Assembly: GCA_001438205.1 (NCBI GenBank)
Contig: LICG01000005.1
Span: forward strand, 1 to 64,000
Length of the DNA stretch: 64,000 nt
DNA from: Cryomorphaceae bacterium BACL7 MAG-120322-bin74
GTDB taxonomy: Bacteria > Bacteroidota > Bacteroidia > Flavobacteriales > Schleiferiaceae
Direction: 5' to 3'
The translations under genes and the position numbers were made by a program. The notes below the pieces were generated by a model that searched no databases, was not told the DNA's origin, and saw only the letters and a program-made list of their open reading frames with translations. Position 1 is the first letter of the stretch. The number at the start of each line of letters is the position of its first letter. Shown piece after piece: positions 1 through 8,666 of this stretch.

Positions 1-32
1 CGCTGATAGTCAGACATAAAAGGTTTATATAA

Positions 33-443
33 ATGCTTGTTACAACATGGAAAACGCGTATTCGTTACGCAGAAACAGATCAAATGGGTTACTGCTATTA
101 TGGCAACTATCCGGTGTTTTTTGAAATGGGTCGAGTGGAAGCGCTGAGGTCTATAGGAATACGTTATCGTGATCTTGAGGAGCAAGGCGTTATGTTGCCC
201 GTAGCACACCTTGAAATCAGCTATAAAAAACCGGTGCGCTACGATGAAGAAATCACCATCGAAACTACGATCCCTGAATACCCGTCAGGCACGCGCTTGC
301 CTTTTGATTATAAAATTTTCAATGAATCAGGAGAATTGACCACCACCGGACGGGCAGTCCTTGTTTTTGCCTTAACAGAATCCGGACGTCCTTGCGCAGC
401 GCCCGCGGGAGTATTGGAAGCGCTGAAACCCCATTTTATGTGA
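33..443 (+). CDS. Acyl-CoA thioesterase, 4-hydroxybenzoyl-CoA thioesterase (YbgC/FadM) family
   Basis: A 136-residue single hot-dog-fold domain, the usual size for this family, which hydrolyses acyl-CoA thioesters in the cytoplasm. The N-terminal signature (TRIRYAETDQMGYCYYGNY, about residues 8-26) contains the family's conserved Asp (D16) and the following MGxxxxxxY pattern. The natural acyl substrate cannot be read from the sequence. The ATG at 33 is the first in-frame start and lies in an AT-rich leader. The gene ends 6 bases before the stop of the convergent metalloprotease gene, so the two transcripts probably overlap at their 3' ends. Family assignment is firm, substrate unknown. Confidence 0.9.
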   Translation: MLVTTWKTRIRYAETDQMGYCYYGNYPVFFEMGRVEALRSIGIRYRDLEEQGVMLPVAHLEISYKKPVRYDEEITIETTIPEYPSGTRLPFDYKIFNESGELTTTGRAVLVFALTESGRPCAAPAGVLEALKPHFM

Positions 444-460
444 CGGAGGTCAACCTCCCG
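444..460. terminator. Small convergent inverted repeat between thioesterase and protease genes
   Basis: GGAGGT-CA-ACCTCC is a near-perfect dyad spanning the 6-base gap between two convergent stop codons and entering the end of the protease gene. There is no U-tract on either strand, so it is at best a weak transcription end. Confidence 0.25.
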
Positions 461-2117
461 AAACGACCGTGAGTCGAATGCGTTGACCGTTTTGCAGCAC
501 GCATATATAGGACCCTTCCTGTATGTCTGTTAACATTCTCTCCTCGTCTTGGCGCCAAACCTTCACGCAGCGACCATCTAAGGCAAATAAGGCACCGTCT
601 TCATTAGGCCAAGGCCAAGGGGCGGTCTGGGGCAGAACAAGTCCGTTGTGGAAAAACTTCGCCATCTCTTCCTCTAATCCGATTTCCGGTGTGAGAATAT
701 TTCGTGCCGCAAAGTGGAGGTGTAATGTACTGGCATGTTGCCCGCTATAGAGCGCTGTGTCCGCAGCTAAAATCCAATGAGCAGCCTGAGGCATCGTCAT
801 GTAGCTGCTGAAGTTAAACATAGCTTCTAAGAGGATTCGGTCCATGACATCGGGGCCTAGACTTAACAAACCCATGGCCAGAGGATCTGCAAAAACATCT
901 GTATGGCTATAGAGGCTGGTAAAGGAAAGATTGCTATAATCCTTGGTGCTGGTGCCCATTCGGCCACTCCAAAATTCATTGTGCCCATCCCAATTGAAGA
1001 TGAACATAAAGCGCCAAGGATCCCATCGATAAGAATGGCTCATCGCGAAATAGTCACAAATGGCTTCTTCTAAACAAGCTCTTTCGGTCCCATTGACGGT
1101 AAAGGGTGCGGCGGCATGGAGAAGGGCATGGCCATATTCATGCGCAATGACATCCGAATCTTCCGCATCGTCTACGCCCCCTTCTCCAAAAAGCAAACGG
1201 GGTGGATTGGTGGAACGATCAAAAGCGGAATTATCCTGACCATTAAAGGCATTTACATCCATCGGGATGGCGTAATTCATGAGGCTTCCAAAGCCAAGGC
1301 TACGAAGTCTCTGATAAATCGTTTCAATGTGATAGAGTGCATTGACCATTTCAAATCCTGCATCGCTGCGAGAATAGAAAAAATCTGAACTGGCACTATT
1401 GGGGATCGCGACGATTGGACCATCAAATTCTTGGATGACCGCCGCATCGTTTGCCAAGGTAAAGAGGCCCGCATTGTACGTGAGGGTCAGAGACACCGTA
1501 TCTCTTAAGGGATCCAAGATCGTAGTATTTTGGTCATTAGCATCCACATAATTTCCCCCATAGGTGACGCCTGCCACTACGAGCGGGTCGGGTTTAAAAA
1601 TGGTGGCGCGCCCTACCGAGTCGGTAAAATGTAAGAGGAGATCTCGTCGTTGTAGTTCTGTCCCAAATTGGGCATCCCTAGTGACTTGTTCCCAGCGGTA
1701 GGGGTCCTGTAGATGTTCTTCCGTGAGCATGACCCAATGCCAATTGCCTTCATGCCACACGGCGGCGTTAGCCCCGGTAGGCGGGGCAGGGAGGGCACTG
1801 CAGGTGGCCCATTGCGCACCTTGAAGGGTATTGCTCCGATCAATAAACACCACGGCCTCCGCTCCTTGCAGGGGCAGGCCGTAAGCCAAGGCATGAAAAT
1901 GATAATGATACCCGCCAGGGCTTTCCTTGCTGAAAGCAGGTTCCCAAGAATAAGCCTCGGAAGGCCATTTTGTAGATTGCTGCAACCACGCGAGGGCCGA
2001 TATGGGGGAAGCGTCTAACAACTGTATGTGCGGAAATCTTTGCACCTGCGGGACCCCTTGGCAAAAGCTGCTGAAAGACATGCATAGGGCAACCGAGAAA
2101 GCAAGGATTCGTGTCAT
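450..2117 (-). CDS. Secreted zinc metalloprotease (thermolysin/M36-like) with T9SS-like C-terminal domain
   Basis: A 555-residue predicted exported protease. Starting at 2117 gives a clean signal peptide (MTRILAFSVALCMSFSSFCQG); an upstream ATG at 2156 would add 13 residues and bury the signal. The catalytic region has HEYGHALLH (HExxH zinc motif) followed about 25 residues later by EEAICD, resembling the NEAxSD segment that supplies the third zinc ligand in thermolysin-like gluzincins. The last about 55 residues have the layout of a type IX secretion sorting domain (short strands, L..G..V, GSYICVLQNGQ, basic end), though degenerate. It lies 13 bases downstream of ribD on the same strand, so co-transcription is likely. 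Substrate unknown. Protease call firm; T9SS export is inference. Confidence 0.8.
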   Translation of the reverse strand: MTRILAFSVALCMSFSSFCQGVPQVQRFPHIQLLDASPISALAWLQQSTKWPSEAYSWEPAFSKESPGGYHYHFHALAYGLPLQGAEAVVFIDRSNTLQGAQWATCSALPAPPTGANAAVWHEGNWHWVMLTEEHLQDPYRWEQVTRDAQFGTELQRRDLLLHFTDSVGRATIFKPDPLVVAGVTYGGNYVDANDQNTTILDPLRDTVSLTLTYNAGLFTLANDAAVIQEFDGPIVAIPNSASSDFFYSRSDAGFEMVNALYHIETIYQRLRSLGFGSLMNYAIPMDVNAFNGQDNSAFDRSTNPPRLLFGEGGVDDAEDSDVIAHEYGHALLHAAAPFTVNGTERACLEEAICDYFAMSHSYRWDPWRFMFIFNWDGHNEFWSGRMGTSTKDYSNLSFTSLYSHTDVFADPLAMGLLSLGPDVMDRILLEAMFNFSSYMTMPQAAHWILAADTALYSGQHASTLHLHFAARNILTPEIGLEEEMAKFFHNGLVLPQTAPWPWPNEDGALFALDGRCVKVWRQDEERMLTDIQEGSYICVLQNGQRIRLTVVSGG

Positions 2118-2130
2118 AGTCAAAGATGGA

Positions 2131-3162
2131 TCACAGAAAGGTAGGCTGTGCGACATAGAGATCTATCCGGTTGTCGCCAATATGGTCAGGGAGGTGTTCC
2201 CAATCTCCGGGAAGGGATGCCTTGTCCAAAGCCTTGAGGTCTTCCGGGAGTTTTGGCGCTTCAACACCCTCTTCGATCCATTGGCTACCATGAAGAATGC
2301 GGATTTCGTTCCATAATCCTTGGTTGATGAGTGCCTGAAGCGTAGCACCTCCACCCTCAACGAGAATGCTGCGCAAGCCGCTCTCTCGGGCAAAGCGTTC
2401 AAATGCCTTCCAAGGAAAAGGGTTTTTCTTTGCAGCCCAAAGTTTCCATCCGTCTTCAACATCCCAAGGGCCACGCGAAGACCACAAGATGCGTTGAGGC
2501 TGTGCGCCTTGCACTTCTCTTACCGTGAGTTGCGAGTCATCCGCCATGTAGGTTCCCCAACCCACCAGAACGCCTGCTTCTTCACTTCTCCATTGGTGCA
2601 CCAATACTTGGCTTTCAGGATTAGAAATGCGGTGCGGTCCAGGATGCTCAATCGTCCGAAGGCCATCAATAAAACCATCAGGGCTTTGTGCCCATTTAAG
2701 GATGATGTAGGGCATGCCGGTGCGCATACTATGAAAAAAGCGTCGATTCACCCACGCGCAGGCAGCCTCTTCTATGCCCAGGGTCACGTCGATTCCGGCA
2801 TCGCGCATCTTTTGAATGCCCTGGCCTGCGACCAAAGGGTTTGGATCTAGCGTTCCTACCACCACGGTTCGGATACCGGACTCAATGATCGCCTCCGCGC
2901 AGGGGGGCGTTTTTCCTTGATGCGAACAAGGCTCAAGATTGACATATAAGGTGGCCGACGGAAGCAATCCATGGTCTTCAGGGGCTACAGCGCGCAAGGC
3001 TTCGACCTCGGCGTGCGCTTGTCCCGCTTTTTTGTGGTAGCCCTCGGCTAAAATGCGTCCTTCCGCTACAATCACGCAACCCACCCAGGGATTGGGGTGA
3101 ACATAACCGCCACCTTGCTTGGCCAAGGTCAAGCACTGTAAAATCCCATCAGAATGTGTCAT
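2131..3162 (-). CDS. ribD: Bifunctional riboflavin biosynthesis deaminase/reductase RibD
   Basis: Performs two successive steps of riboflavin synthesis, deamination and then NADPH-dependent reduction of the pyrimidine intermediate derived from GTP. Residues 1-145 form the cytidine-deaminase-like domain, with HAE at 50-52 and PCSHQGKTPPC at 78-88 as zinc ligands and proton shuttle. The C-terminal reductase domain is marked by LVGWGTYMADDSQLTVR and ILVEGGGATL. The 343-residue length is normal. The start at 3162 (MTHSDGILQC) is preferred over an upstream ATG at 3297 because it aligns with the family N-terminus and sits 4 bases after a minus-strand TACCTTTG box. Divergent from prmC with a 30-base gap. 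Confidence 0.95.
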   Translation of the reverse strand: MTHSDGILQCLTLAKQGGGYVHPNPWVGCVIVAEGRILAEGYHKKAGQAHAEVEALRAVAPEDHGLLPSATLYVNLEPCSHQGKTPPCAEAIIESGIRTVVVGTLDPNPLVAGQGIQKMRDAGIDVTLGIEEAACAWVNRRFFHSMRTGMPYIILKWAQSPDGFIDGLRTIEHPGPHRISNPESQVLVHQWRSEEAGVLVGWGTYMADDSQLTVREVQGAQPQRILWSSRGPWDVEDGWKLWAAKKNPFPWKAFERFARESGLRSILVEGGGATLQALINQGLWNEIRILHGSQWIEEGVEAPKLPEDLKALDKASLPGDWEHLPDHIGDNRIDLYVAQPTFL

Positions 3163-3166
3163 GCTG

Positions 3167-3174
3167 CAAAGGTA
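3167..3174 (-). promoter_or_regulatory. TACCTTTG -7 promoter element of ribD
   Basis: The minus strand reads TACCTTTG, matching the Bacteroidota -7 consensus TAnnTTTG, and ends 4 bases before the ribD ATG. No TTG at the expected -33 spacing was found. Confidence 0.6.
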
Positions 3175-3180
3175 CATCCC

Positions 3181-3188
3181 TACCTTTA
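3181..3188 (+). promoter_or_regulatory. TACCTTTA -7 promoter element of prmC
   Basis: One mismatch from TAnnTTTG; it ends 4 bases before the prmC ATG at 3193, mirroring the arrangement of the divergent ribD promoter. It supports the downstream start. Confidence 0.5.
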
Positions 3189-3192
3189 CTTC

Positions 3193-4062
3193 ATGACCTA
3201 CGGGGAATTTCAACAAGCTTTTTTTCAACGATTGATAGCGGCCAATATTCAGGAGGTGGAGGTTCGTGCGCTTTGGGCCCGCTGGACAGAAGCCCATGCG
3301 GGTGGAAGACTACAATATGCCATGCAGGACAGCACTAGTCCATTGCCTGAAGCCTCAAAAGCGCTAACTACGTTGCAAAGACTCGAAGACCACGAGCCGT
3401 GGGCCCATATTCTTGGACATATTGAATTTGCTGGGATTGAAATAGGCATGGATCGACGTGCGCTGATCCCTCGACCCGAAACAGAAGAAGTTTTGGCTGA
3501 GGCTTTGCGCTATCTACCGCAAAATGGCCAACTCCTAGACTGGTGTACCGGGTCGGGCTGTATTGCCTTAGCCGCAAAGCATTCCAGGCCAGATGTGCAA
3601 GTTGAGGGTTGGGATTATAGCCAGGAGGCCCTCTCCTTGGCAAAGGAAAATGCCCTGAGAACGGGATTGCAAGTAGATTGGCAGCAGATGAACTTAGAGG
3701 AAGAACCAAGAGGTCGATCGGCCTATTTGGATGTCTTGGTTAGCAACCCTCCCTACATTCATCCAAACGAAAAGGCCTTGATGGACAAAAGTGTCACCGA
3801 ATATGAACCGCCCATGGCGTTGTACAGTCCTGCCGAGGACTCCCTCCATTTCTATCGGCAATTAGCCTCTTGGGCTGCCTATCAGATCAAACCTGGTGGA
3901 TTTTTTGTGGCAGAGATACATCCAGATTACGCCCTTGACCTTCTCGCTATTTTCCATGTTCGTCATGGCTGGGTATCTTCTGGGGTTGCACGTGATTTTT
4001 GTGGAAAACAACGCATTTTGACAGCGCAATGGGCTAAATTGAGGCCTATTTTTGAAGAATGA
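3193..4062 (+). CDS. prmC: Release factor glutamine N5-methyltransferase PrmC
   Basis: Methylates the glutamine of the GGQ motif in peptide-chain release factors using S-adenosylmethionine. The 289 residues carry IPRPETEE (about 92-99), the SAM-binding loop LLDWCTGSGCIAL (about 114-126) and the catalytic NPPY motif at 185-188, flanked by VLVS and IHPNE. An upstream in-frame ATG at 3154 would lie inside the divergent ribD promoter, so 3193 is chosen. The stop overlaps the ligA start in an ATGA (4059-4062), indicating translational coupling. Confidence 0.94.
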   Translation: MTYGEFQQAFFQRLIAANIQEVEVRALWARWTEAHAGGRLQYAMQDSTSPLPEASKALTTLQRLEDHEPWAHILGHIEFAGIEIGMDRRALIPRPETEEVLAEALRYLPQNGQLLDWCTGSGCIALAAKHSRPDVQVEGWDYSQEALSLAKENALRTGLQVDWQQMNLEEEPRGRSAYLDVLVSNPPYIHPNEKALMDKSVTEYEPPMALYSPAEDSLHFYRQLASWAAYQIKPGGFFVAEIHPDYALDLLAIFHVRHGWVSSGVARDFCGKQRILTAQWAKLRPIFEE

Positions 4063-6065
4063 GTTTGGAACGTCTGCACGCATTACGCACCGCCCTTCAT
4101 GTGCACAACCGCCGCTATTATGTGGAGGACCAACCGACTATCTCTGATGCCGAATTTGATTCTCTACTCCGTGAATTGCAAGCATTAGAAGACCAGTATC
4201 CCGAGGTGTTTGACCCCAATAGTCCGACCCAGCGCGTGGGTGGAGCGGTCGTGAAATCCTTTGAGACCGTTGCGCATAAACGACCCATGCTCAGCTTGAG
4301 TAACAGCTACAATGCGCAAGAGGTGGCAGAATTTGTTCAACGTGCCCAAACCAGCGCAGGAGAGGCCCTGAGCTGGAGTGCTGAACTGAAATATGATGGC
4401 GTAGCCATTTCCTTGTGGTATGAGGACCGTCAACTTGTTCGTGCACTTACCCGAGGCGACGGGGTGAAAGGCGATGATGTATCGGTGAATATTCGTACCC
4501 TTCAGGGGATTCCTTTGACTTTACCGGAGGATGCCCCCAACGAACTAGAAGTACGTGGGGAAGTGATCTATACGCACGAGGCATTTGAAGCCCTCAATGC
4601 GCGTCGAGAAGCAGAAGGACAAGAACCCTTTGCCAATCCACGAAATGCGGCCAGTGGCACCTTGAAAATGCAAGATTCGGCAGAAGTAGCGAAGCGTGGC
4701 CTGTCCGCAATCATGTATGCCGTTTTTTCTGAAGACCATGCCTTTTCGCGCCATGACGAAGCCATCCGGGCCATACAGCAATGGGGCTTTCCTATCCCTG
4801 ACCGACAAAAGCGTTGGGTAGAAACGTGCAACAGCTTAGCGGATTTAGAGAACTTTTTAGCCTACTGGGACAAAGAACGTCAGCACTTGCCTTTTATGAT
4901 TGATGGTGCCGTACTCAAGATTGAATCAACTGCATTGCAACAACGCCTAGGAAACACAGCAAAGTCGCCACGTTGGGCTATTGCCTATAAATTTAACGCA
5001 GAAACGGCCTGTACGCATTTACACGAGGTTGTATACCAAGTCGGTCGCACTGGAGCTATTACGCCGGTTGCGGTGCTTGATCCTGTTTGGCTTTCTGGCA
5101 CAGTGGTCAAGCGCGCATCGATTCATAATTCAGATCAAATCGCCAAATTGGATTTACATTTTGGGGATGCGGTGTGGGTAGAAAAAGGAGGGGAGATTAT
5201 CCCCAAAATAACAGGGGTAGAACTTGGCCAAAGGGCACAGGATGCCCTCCCTGTCAACTTTATTTCGCATTGCCCAGACTGTGGAACGGCCTTGGAGCGT
5301 AGAAAAGGGGAAGCCCAACACTATTGTCCCAATGCAAAAGAATGCCCTCCTCAAATAAAAGGGAGGATTGAGCACTTTGTGCACCGACGCGCCATGGATG
5401 TAGAGGGTATGGGTGCCGAAACGGTGGATCAATTGGTGCAGCTTGGCATGGTCCATCAGCCATCAGATTTGTATGCTATGACGGCGCTAGATTGGAGTCG
5501 TTTAGATAAGTTCAAAACAAAGTCTATCCAAAATGCCATGGAGGGATTGGCTGGCTCTAAGGTCATTCCGTTTGAACGCGTGCTCTTTGCCCTTGGGATT
5601 CGACACGTGGGTGAAACCGTGGCAAAAAAGTTGGCCAAGTATTTTGGCACGATGGAGGCTCTCAGTAAGGCGACCACAGAGACGATAGAAAATGTTGGGG
5701 ATATTGGGCCGATGATTGCCCAAAGTCTATTGGCTTATTTCTCGGAAGATGAAAACAGATTGGAAATTGACGAACTTAGGCAACATGGACTTCAAATGAC
5801 CTTCCAGGCTGCGGAAGGCACATCGGATGTTTTAAAGGGAAAATCCTTCGTTATATCAGGGGTATTTTCGCATTTTACCCGGGACGGAATAAAGGCCGCT
5901 GTAGAGCAAAATGGCGGCAAAATCGCCAGTTCCGTTAGTGGCAAAACAGATTACTTACTTGCGGGCGAGGGTGTTGGTCCAAGTAAGCGAGCAAAGGCCG
6001 AAGCGCTCGGCGTACAATGGTTAACGGAAGAAGTATTTAGAACATGGATTGGATCTACCAATTAA
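4059..6065 (+). CDS. ligA: NAD-dependent DNA ligase LigA
   Basis: Seals nicks during replication and repair with NAD as the adenylate donor. At 668 residues it is full length. It shows the adenylation lysine in KYDG (K111), the oligonucleotide-binding domain (YQVGRTGAITPVA), a four-cysteine zinc finger (CPDC then CPNAKEC), helix-hairpin-helix repeats around residues 440-570 and a C-terminal BRCT domain (about 595-668: LKGKSFVISGVFSHFTRDG). It is coupled to prmC by a 4-base overlap and overlaps the next gene by 22 bases. Confidence 0.97.
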   Translation: MSLERLHALRTALHVHNRRYYVEDQPTISDAEFDSLLRELQALEDQYPEVFDPNSPTQRVGGAVVKSFETVAHKRPMLSLSNSYNAQEVAEFVQRAQTSAGEALSWSAELKYDGVAISLWYEDRQLVRALTRGDGVKGDDVSVNIRTLQGIPLTLPEDAPNELEVRGEVIYTHEAFEALNARREAEGQEPFANPRNAASGTLKMQDSAEVAKRGLSAIMYAVFSEDHAFSRHDEAIRAIQQWGFPIPDRQKRWVETCNSLADLENFLAYWDKERQHLPFMIDGAVLKIESTALQQRLGNTAKSPRWAIAYKFNAETACTHLHEVVYQVGRTGAITPVAVLDPVWLSGTVVKRASIHNSDQIAKLDLHFGDAVWVEKGGEIIPKITGVELGQRAQDALPVNFISHCPDCGTALERRKGEAQHYCPNAKECPPQIKGRIEHFVHRRAMDVEGMGAETVDQLVQLGMVHQPSDLYAMTALDWSRLDKFKTKSIQNAMEGLAGSKVIPFERVLFALGIRHVGETVAKKLAKYFGTMEALSKATTETIENVGDIGPMIAQSLLAYFSEDENRLEIDELRQHGLQMTFQAAEGTSDVLKGKSFVISGVFSHFTRDGIKAAVEQNGGKIASSVSGKTDYLLAGEGVGPSKRAKAEALGVQWLTEEVFRTWIGSTN

Positions 6066-6583
6066 GCACGAGATACCGGACAAGCCAATGGTTAAAGGCC
6101 AAGAAGCTAGAGGTGGCTCATCTTCCCTGGAAGGGTTGGGCTGCATCAAAACGTGTGGGTATTCTATTTGACGCACACTCAAACCGCACAGACCTTGAGC
6201 CCTTGCGCGAGGTAGTAGCCCATTGGAAGGCGAAGCAACGTTCGGTTACCCTCTGTGGATGGACCGGACAAATGCGCCCAAAGAATGTCCTATATAACGG
6301 CCGTCAACTCATTTTTACCGATGATTTTACCTGGCGGGGCGCGCCCGAAAGTGGCAATGCATTAGAGTTTATGCAAACCGAATTTGATGTTTTAATTGTC
6401 CTTCACCGAACCTCGGGAACCCCTTTGGATGCGCTTGCAGCGAAAACGCCTGCTGGAATGCGTATATGTGCTGCAGGTGATCAAGACTTTTATGACCTTT
6501 GTATGCTGCCAGAGGGTAGTCATTACATTCCCTATACTGAATTGCTCAGCGCTTGGCTGACCAAAATCGCGCCTACATTATGA
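6044..6583 (+). CDS. Conserved Bacteroidota protein, DUF6913-like
   Basis: A 179-residue cytoplasmic protein without signal peptide or membrane segment. It resembles the small family found between ligA and dapA in many Flavobacteriia, which I recall as DUF6913. Recognisable segments are RVGILFDAHS near residue 37, LIFTDDFTWRGAP near 90 and EFDVLIVLH near 112. No catalytic motif is visible and the function is unknown. It starts 22 bases inside ligA and ends in an ATGA overlap with dapA, so it is translated from the middle of one operon. No alternative in-frame ATG follows soon enough to shorten the overlap. Confidence 0.75.
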   Translation: MDWIYQLSTRYRTSQWLKAKKLEVAHLPWKGWAASKRVGILFDAHSNRTDLEPLREVVAHWKAKQRSVTLCGWTGQMRPKNVLYNGRQLIFTDDFTWRGAPESGNALEFMQTEFDVLIVLHRTSGTPLDALAAKTPAGMRICAAGDQDFYDLCMLPEGSHYIPYTELLSAWLTKIAPTL

Positions 6584-7476
6584 CAACACGTATAAATCCC
6601 TTCAAAGGCACAGGCATTGCCCTGGTAACCCCATTTACACAGGAGGGCATTGTGGATTTGGCGGGCTTAACGGTTCTAATCAACCGTTGTATTGAAGGCG
6701 GAGTTGATTTTCTGGTAGCGCTGGGGACAACGGCAGAGACCTCCACGTTATCCAAGGATGAAAAGGAAGCGGTTGTCGCGCACATCGTGAAAACAAATGC
6801 CCAACGTTTGCCCATTGTTTTGGGAGTGGGGGGCAACAATACTGCTGAGGTTTGCGCTGCATTGCGTCACATTCCAGAAGGAATTTCCGGTATTCTGAGC
6901 GTCTCTCCTTACTATAATAAACCAAGCCAAGAGGGCATATTTCAGCATTTTAAAGCAATTTCAGAGGCATCAGCACTTCCCATCATCCTATACAATGTTC
7001 CGGGCAGAACCAGTTCGAATGTATCGGCTCAAACCACCTTGCGTATTGCGTCAGCATGCTCCAACATTGTCGCTACGAAAGAGGCCAGTGGCAACATGGA
7101 ACAAATCATGGAGATCATTCATGGCGCGCCTATCGGCTTTGATGTCCTATCTGGTGATGACAATCTTACGCTCCCGATGCTCGCTTGTGGTGCCCAAGGT
7201 GTGATTTCCGTATCGGGACAAGGTTTCCCTAGCATTTTCAGCAAGATGGTTGCGCAAGCGATGGAAGGAGATATGCCTGCGGCGCGCAAAAATCACTATG
7301 CGTTACTCCGCTTTACCCAGGACCTATTTGCTGAAGGAAACCCCGGAGGGATCAAAGCTGCGTTGGCGCATTTGGGGGTTTGTACTAGCCATGTACGCTT
7401 GCCATTGTGGAAGGTAAGTGAGGCGTTAGACACAAAGATGGCCGCACATGTTCAGTCACTTCGGTCTGGTATTTGA
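6580..7476 (+). CDS. dapA: 4-hydroxy-tetrahydrodipicolinate synthase DapA
   Basis: Condenses pyruvate with aspartate semialdehyde, the first committed step to diaminopimelate and lysine. The 298-residue (beta/alpha)8 barrel shows TT at about 50-51, SVSPYYNKPSQ (about 107-116), the active-site Tyr in LYNVPGR (Y138) and the Schiff-base lysine in VATKEASG (K167). The start at 6580 overlaps the preceding stop as ATGA; the ATG at 6553 would add nine unrelated residues. Confidence 0.96.
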   Translation: MTTRINPFKGTGIALVTPFTQEGIVDLAGLTVLINRCIEGGVDFLVALGTTAETSTLSKDEKEAVVAHIVKTNAQRLPIVLGVGGNNTAEVCAALRHIPEGISGILSVSPYYNKPSQEGIFQHFKAISEASALPIILYNVPGRTSSNVSAQTTLRIASACSNIVATKEASGNMEQIMEIIHGAPIGFDVLSGDDNLTLPMLACGAQGVISVSGQGFPSIFSKMVAQAMEGDMPAARKNHYALLRFTQDLFAEGNPGGIKAALAHLGVCTSHVRLPLWKVSEALDTKMAAHVQSLRSGI

Positions 7477-7502
7477 ATGACTACCACCTCAAACCTGCGT
7501 TG

Positions 7503-7510
7503 TACCTTTG
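7503..7510 (+). promoter_or_regulatory. TACCTTTG -7 promoter element of bamD
   Basis: A perfect TAnnTTTG match that ends 5 bases before the bamD ATG at 7516. It lies after the dapA stop and suggests that bamD opens a new, nearly leaderless transcript. Confidence 0.6.
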
Positions 7511-7515
7511 CCGAC

Positions 7516-8307
7516 ATGCGAAAATTCGCCCCCTTACTCTTAGTTCTTTTTGCCCTTTCCGGATGTGGTGAATATCAAAAAGTGCTCAAAAGCACGGACC
7601 CCGCCTTTAAGTTCACCAAGGCAATAGAATACTATGATGCCGAACAATACAACAAGGCCTATCCTTTGTTGGATGAATTGATGTCGGCTTATCGAGGCAC
7701 AAGTCGTGCCCAAGATGTGTATAAATATTATGCCCAAACGCTTTACGGTCAGCGTGATTATATCCTAGCGGGTTATCATTTTAAGCGTTTTTCGCAGACC
7801 TTCCCGAATCATCCATTTGCGGAAGAAGCTTCTTACTTAACGGCTTACTGCTATTACCTTGAGTCGCCAGTGAGTAGTTTGGATCCTGCCTATACCTACA
7901 AGGCGATGGATGAACTTCAGCTTTTCATCAACACCCATGAGGGCAGCAGCTATATTCCTGAAGCAAATAGCTTCATGGATGAATTACGCGAGCGCCTAGA
8001 GAAAAAAGCGTTTGACATTGCAAAAGGCTACCATCATCGGCAGTTGTATTCTTCTGCGGTGACATCTCTTAACGTGATGCTGTCAGAATATCCAGATTCA
8101 CCTTATCGGGAAGAAGCCATGATGTTGCGCCTAGAATCTGCGTTTAAATTAGCCGAAAATTCAGTCTCAGATAAAGAGGCACAGCGGTTTAAAGAAGCGG
8201 AAACAGCCTTCCTTGAATTCCAAGATGCTTATCCAGAATCCCCCTTTGCTAACAATGCTGCGGCATACTATGCAAAGATTCAAGGGTTTTTGCAAAAAGA
8301 ATCGTAA
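7516..8307 (+). CDS. bamD: Outer-membrane assembly lipoprotein BamD
   Basis: A component of the BAM complex that inserts beta-barrel proteins into the outer membrane. The 263 residues start with a lipoprotein signal (MRKFAPLLLVLFALSGCG; lipobox LSGC), followed by five tetratricopeptide-like helical hairpins, including YDAEQYNKAYPLLDELM and RQLYSSAVTSLNVMLSEYPDS. The start at 7516 gives the clean lipoprotein signal; the ATG at 7477 would add 13 residues in front of it. The next gene, rpoZ, follows after 23 bases, the usual order in Flavobacteriia. Confidence 0.9.
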   Translation: MRKFAPLLLVLFALSGCGEYQKVLKSTDPAFKFTKAIEYYDAEQYNKAYPLLDELMSAYRGTSRAQDVYKYYAQTLYGQRDYILAGYHFKRFSQTFPNHPFAEEASYLTAYCYYLESPVSSLDPAYTYKAMDELQLFINTHEGSSYIPEANSFMDELRERLEKKAFDIAKGYHHRQLYSSAVTSLNVMLSEYPDSPYREEAMMLRLESAFKLAENSVSDKEAQRFKEAETAFLEFQDAYPESPFANNAAAYYAKIQGFLQKES

Positions 8308-8312
8308 TTTTG
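8305..8312 (+). promoter_or_regulatory. TAATTTTG -7 element upstream of rpoZ
   Basis: Matches TAnnTTTG and overlaps the bamD stop codon, leaving an 18-base leader before the rpoZ ATG. No clear -33 TTG at suitable spacing. Confidence 0.4.
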
Positions 8313-8330
8313 CCCTCCTAATTCTAGACC

Positions 8331-8666
8331 ATGGACAAGAATCATTTGCTCGCCAGTAAGACCACCAAGACATTGGATTTCAATGAACTTGACCAGAATA
8401 CTGGCAATATTTACGAAGCTATTACGGTGATCGGCCGACGCGCAGAACAGATCAATGAAGGCATTCGTGCAGAGATTAACGAGAAATTAGAAGAGTTCAT
8501 TACCGTGACAGACAGCTTAGAAGAGGTGTTTGAAAACCGTGAGCAAATTGAGTTTTCTAAGCAGTATGAGGCGCTTCCTAAGCCCCATGCTATGGCAGTT
8601 CATGAGTGGTTGAACGGCAAAATCTACGTCCGTTACCCAGACGCAGAGGAGACCCCCGATGCATGA
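8331..8666 (+). CDS. rpoZ: DNA-directed RNA polymerase omega subunit (Bacteroidota type)
   Basis: A 111-residue omega/Rpb6-like protein that helps assemble RNA polymerase. The conserved core is NIYEAITVIGRRAEQIN (about residues 26-42), followed by the lineage-specific acidic tail with FITVTDSLEEVFENREQIEFSKQYE. It fits the position between bamD and coaBC seen across the phylum. Its stop overlaps the coaBC start as ATGA at 8663-8666. Confidence 0.88.
   Translation: MDKNHLLASKTTKTLDFNELDQNTGNIYEAITVIGRRAEQINEGIRAEINEKLEEFITVTDSLEEVFENREQIEFSKQYEALPKPHAMAVHEWLNGKIYVRYPDAEETPDA

Noticed and set aside
1116-1388. Plus-strand open frame inside the metalloprotease gene
   Set aside because: Opposite a well-supported coding region, with no recognisable domain; a shadow frame.
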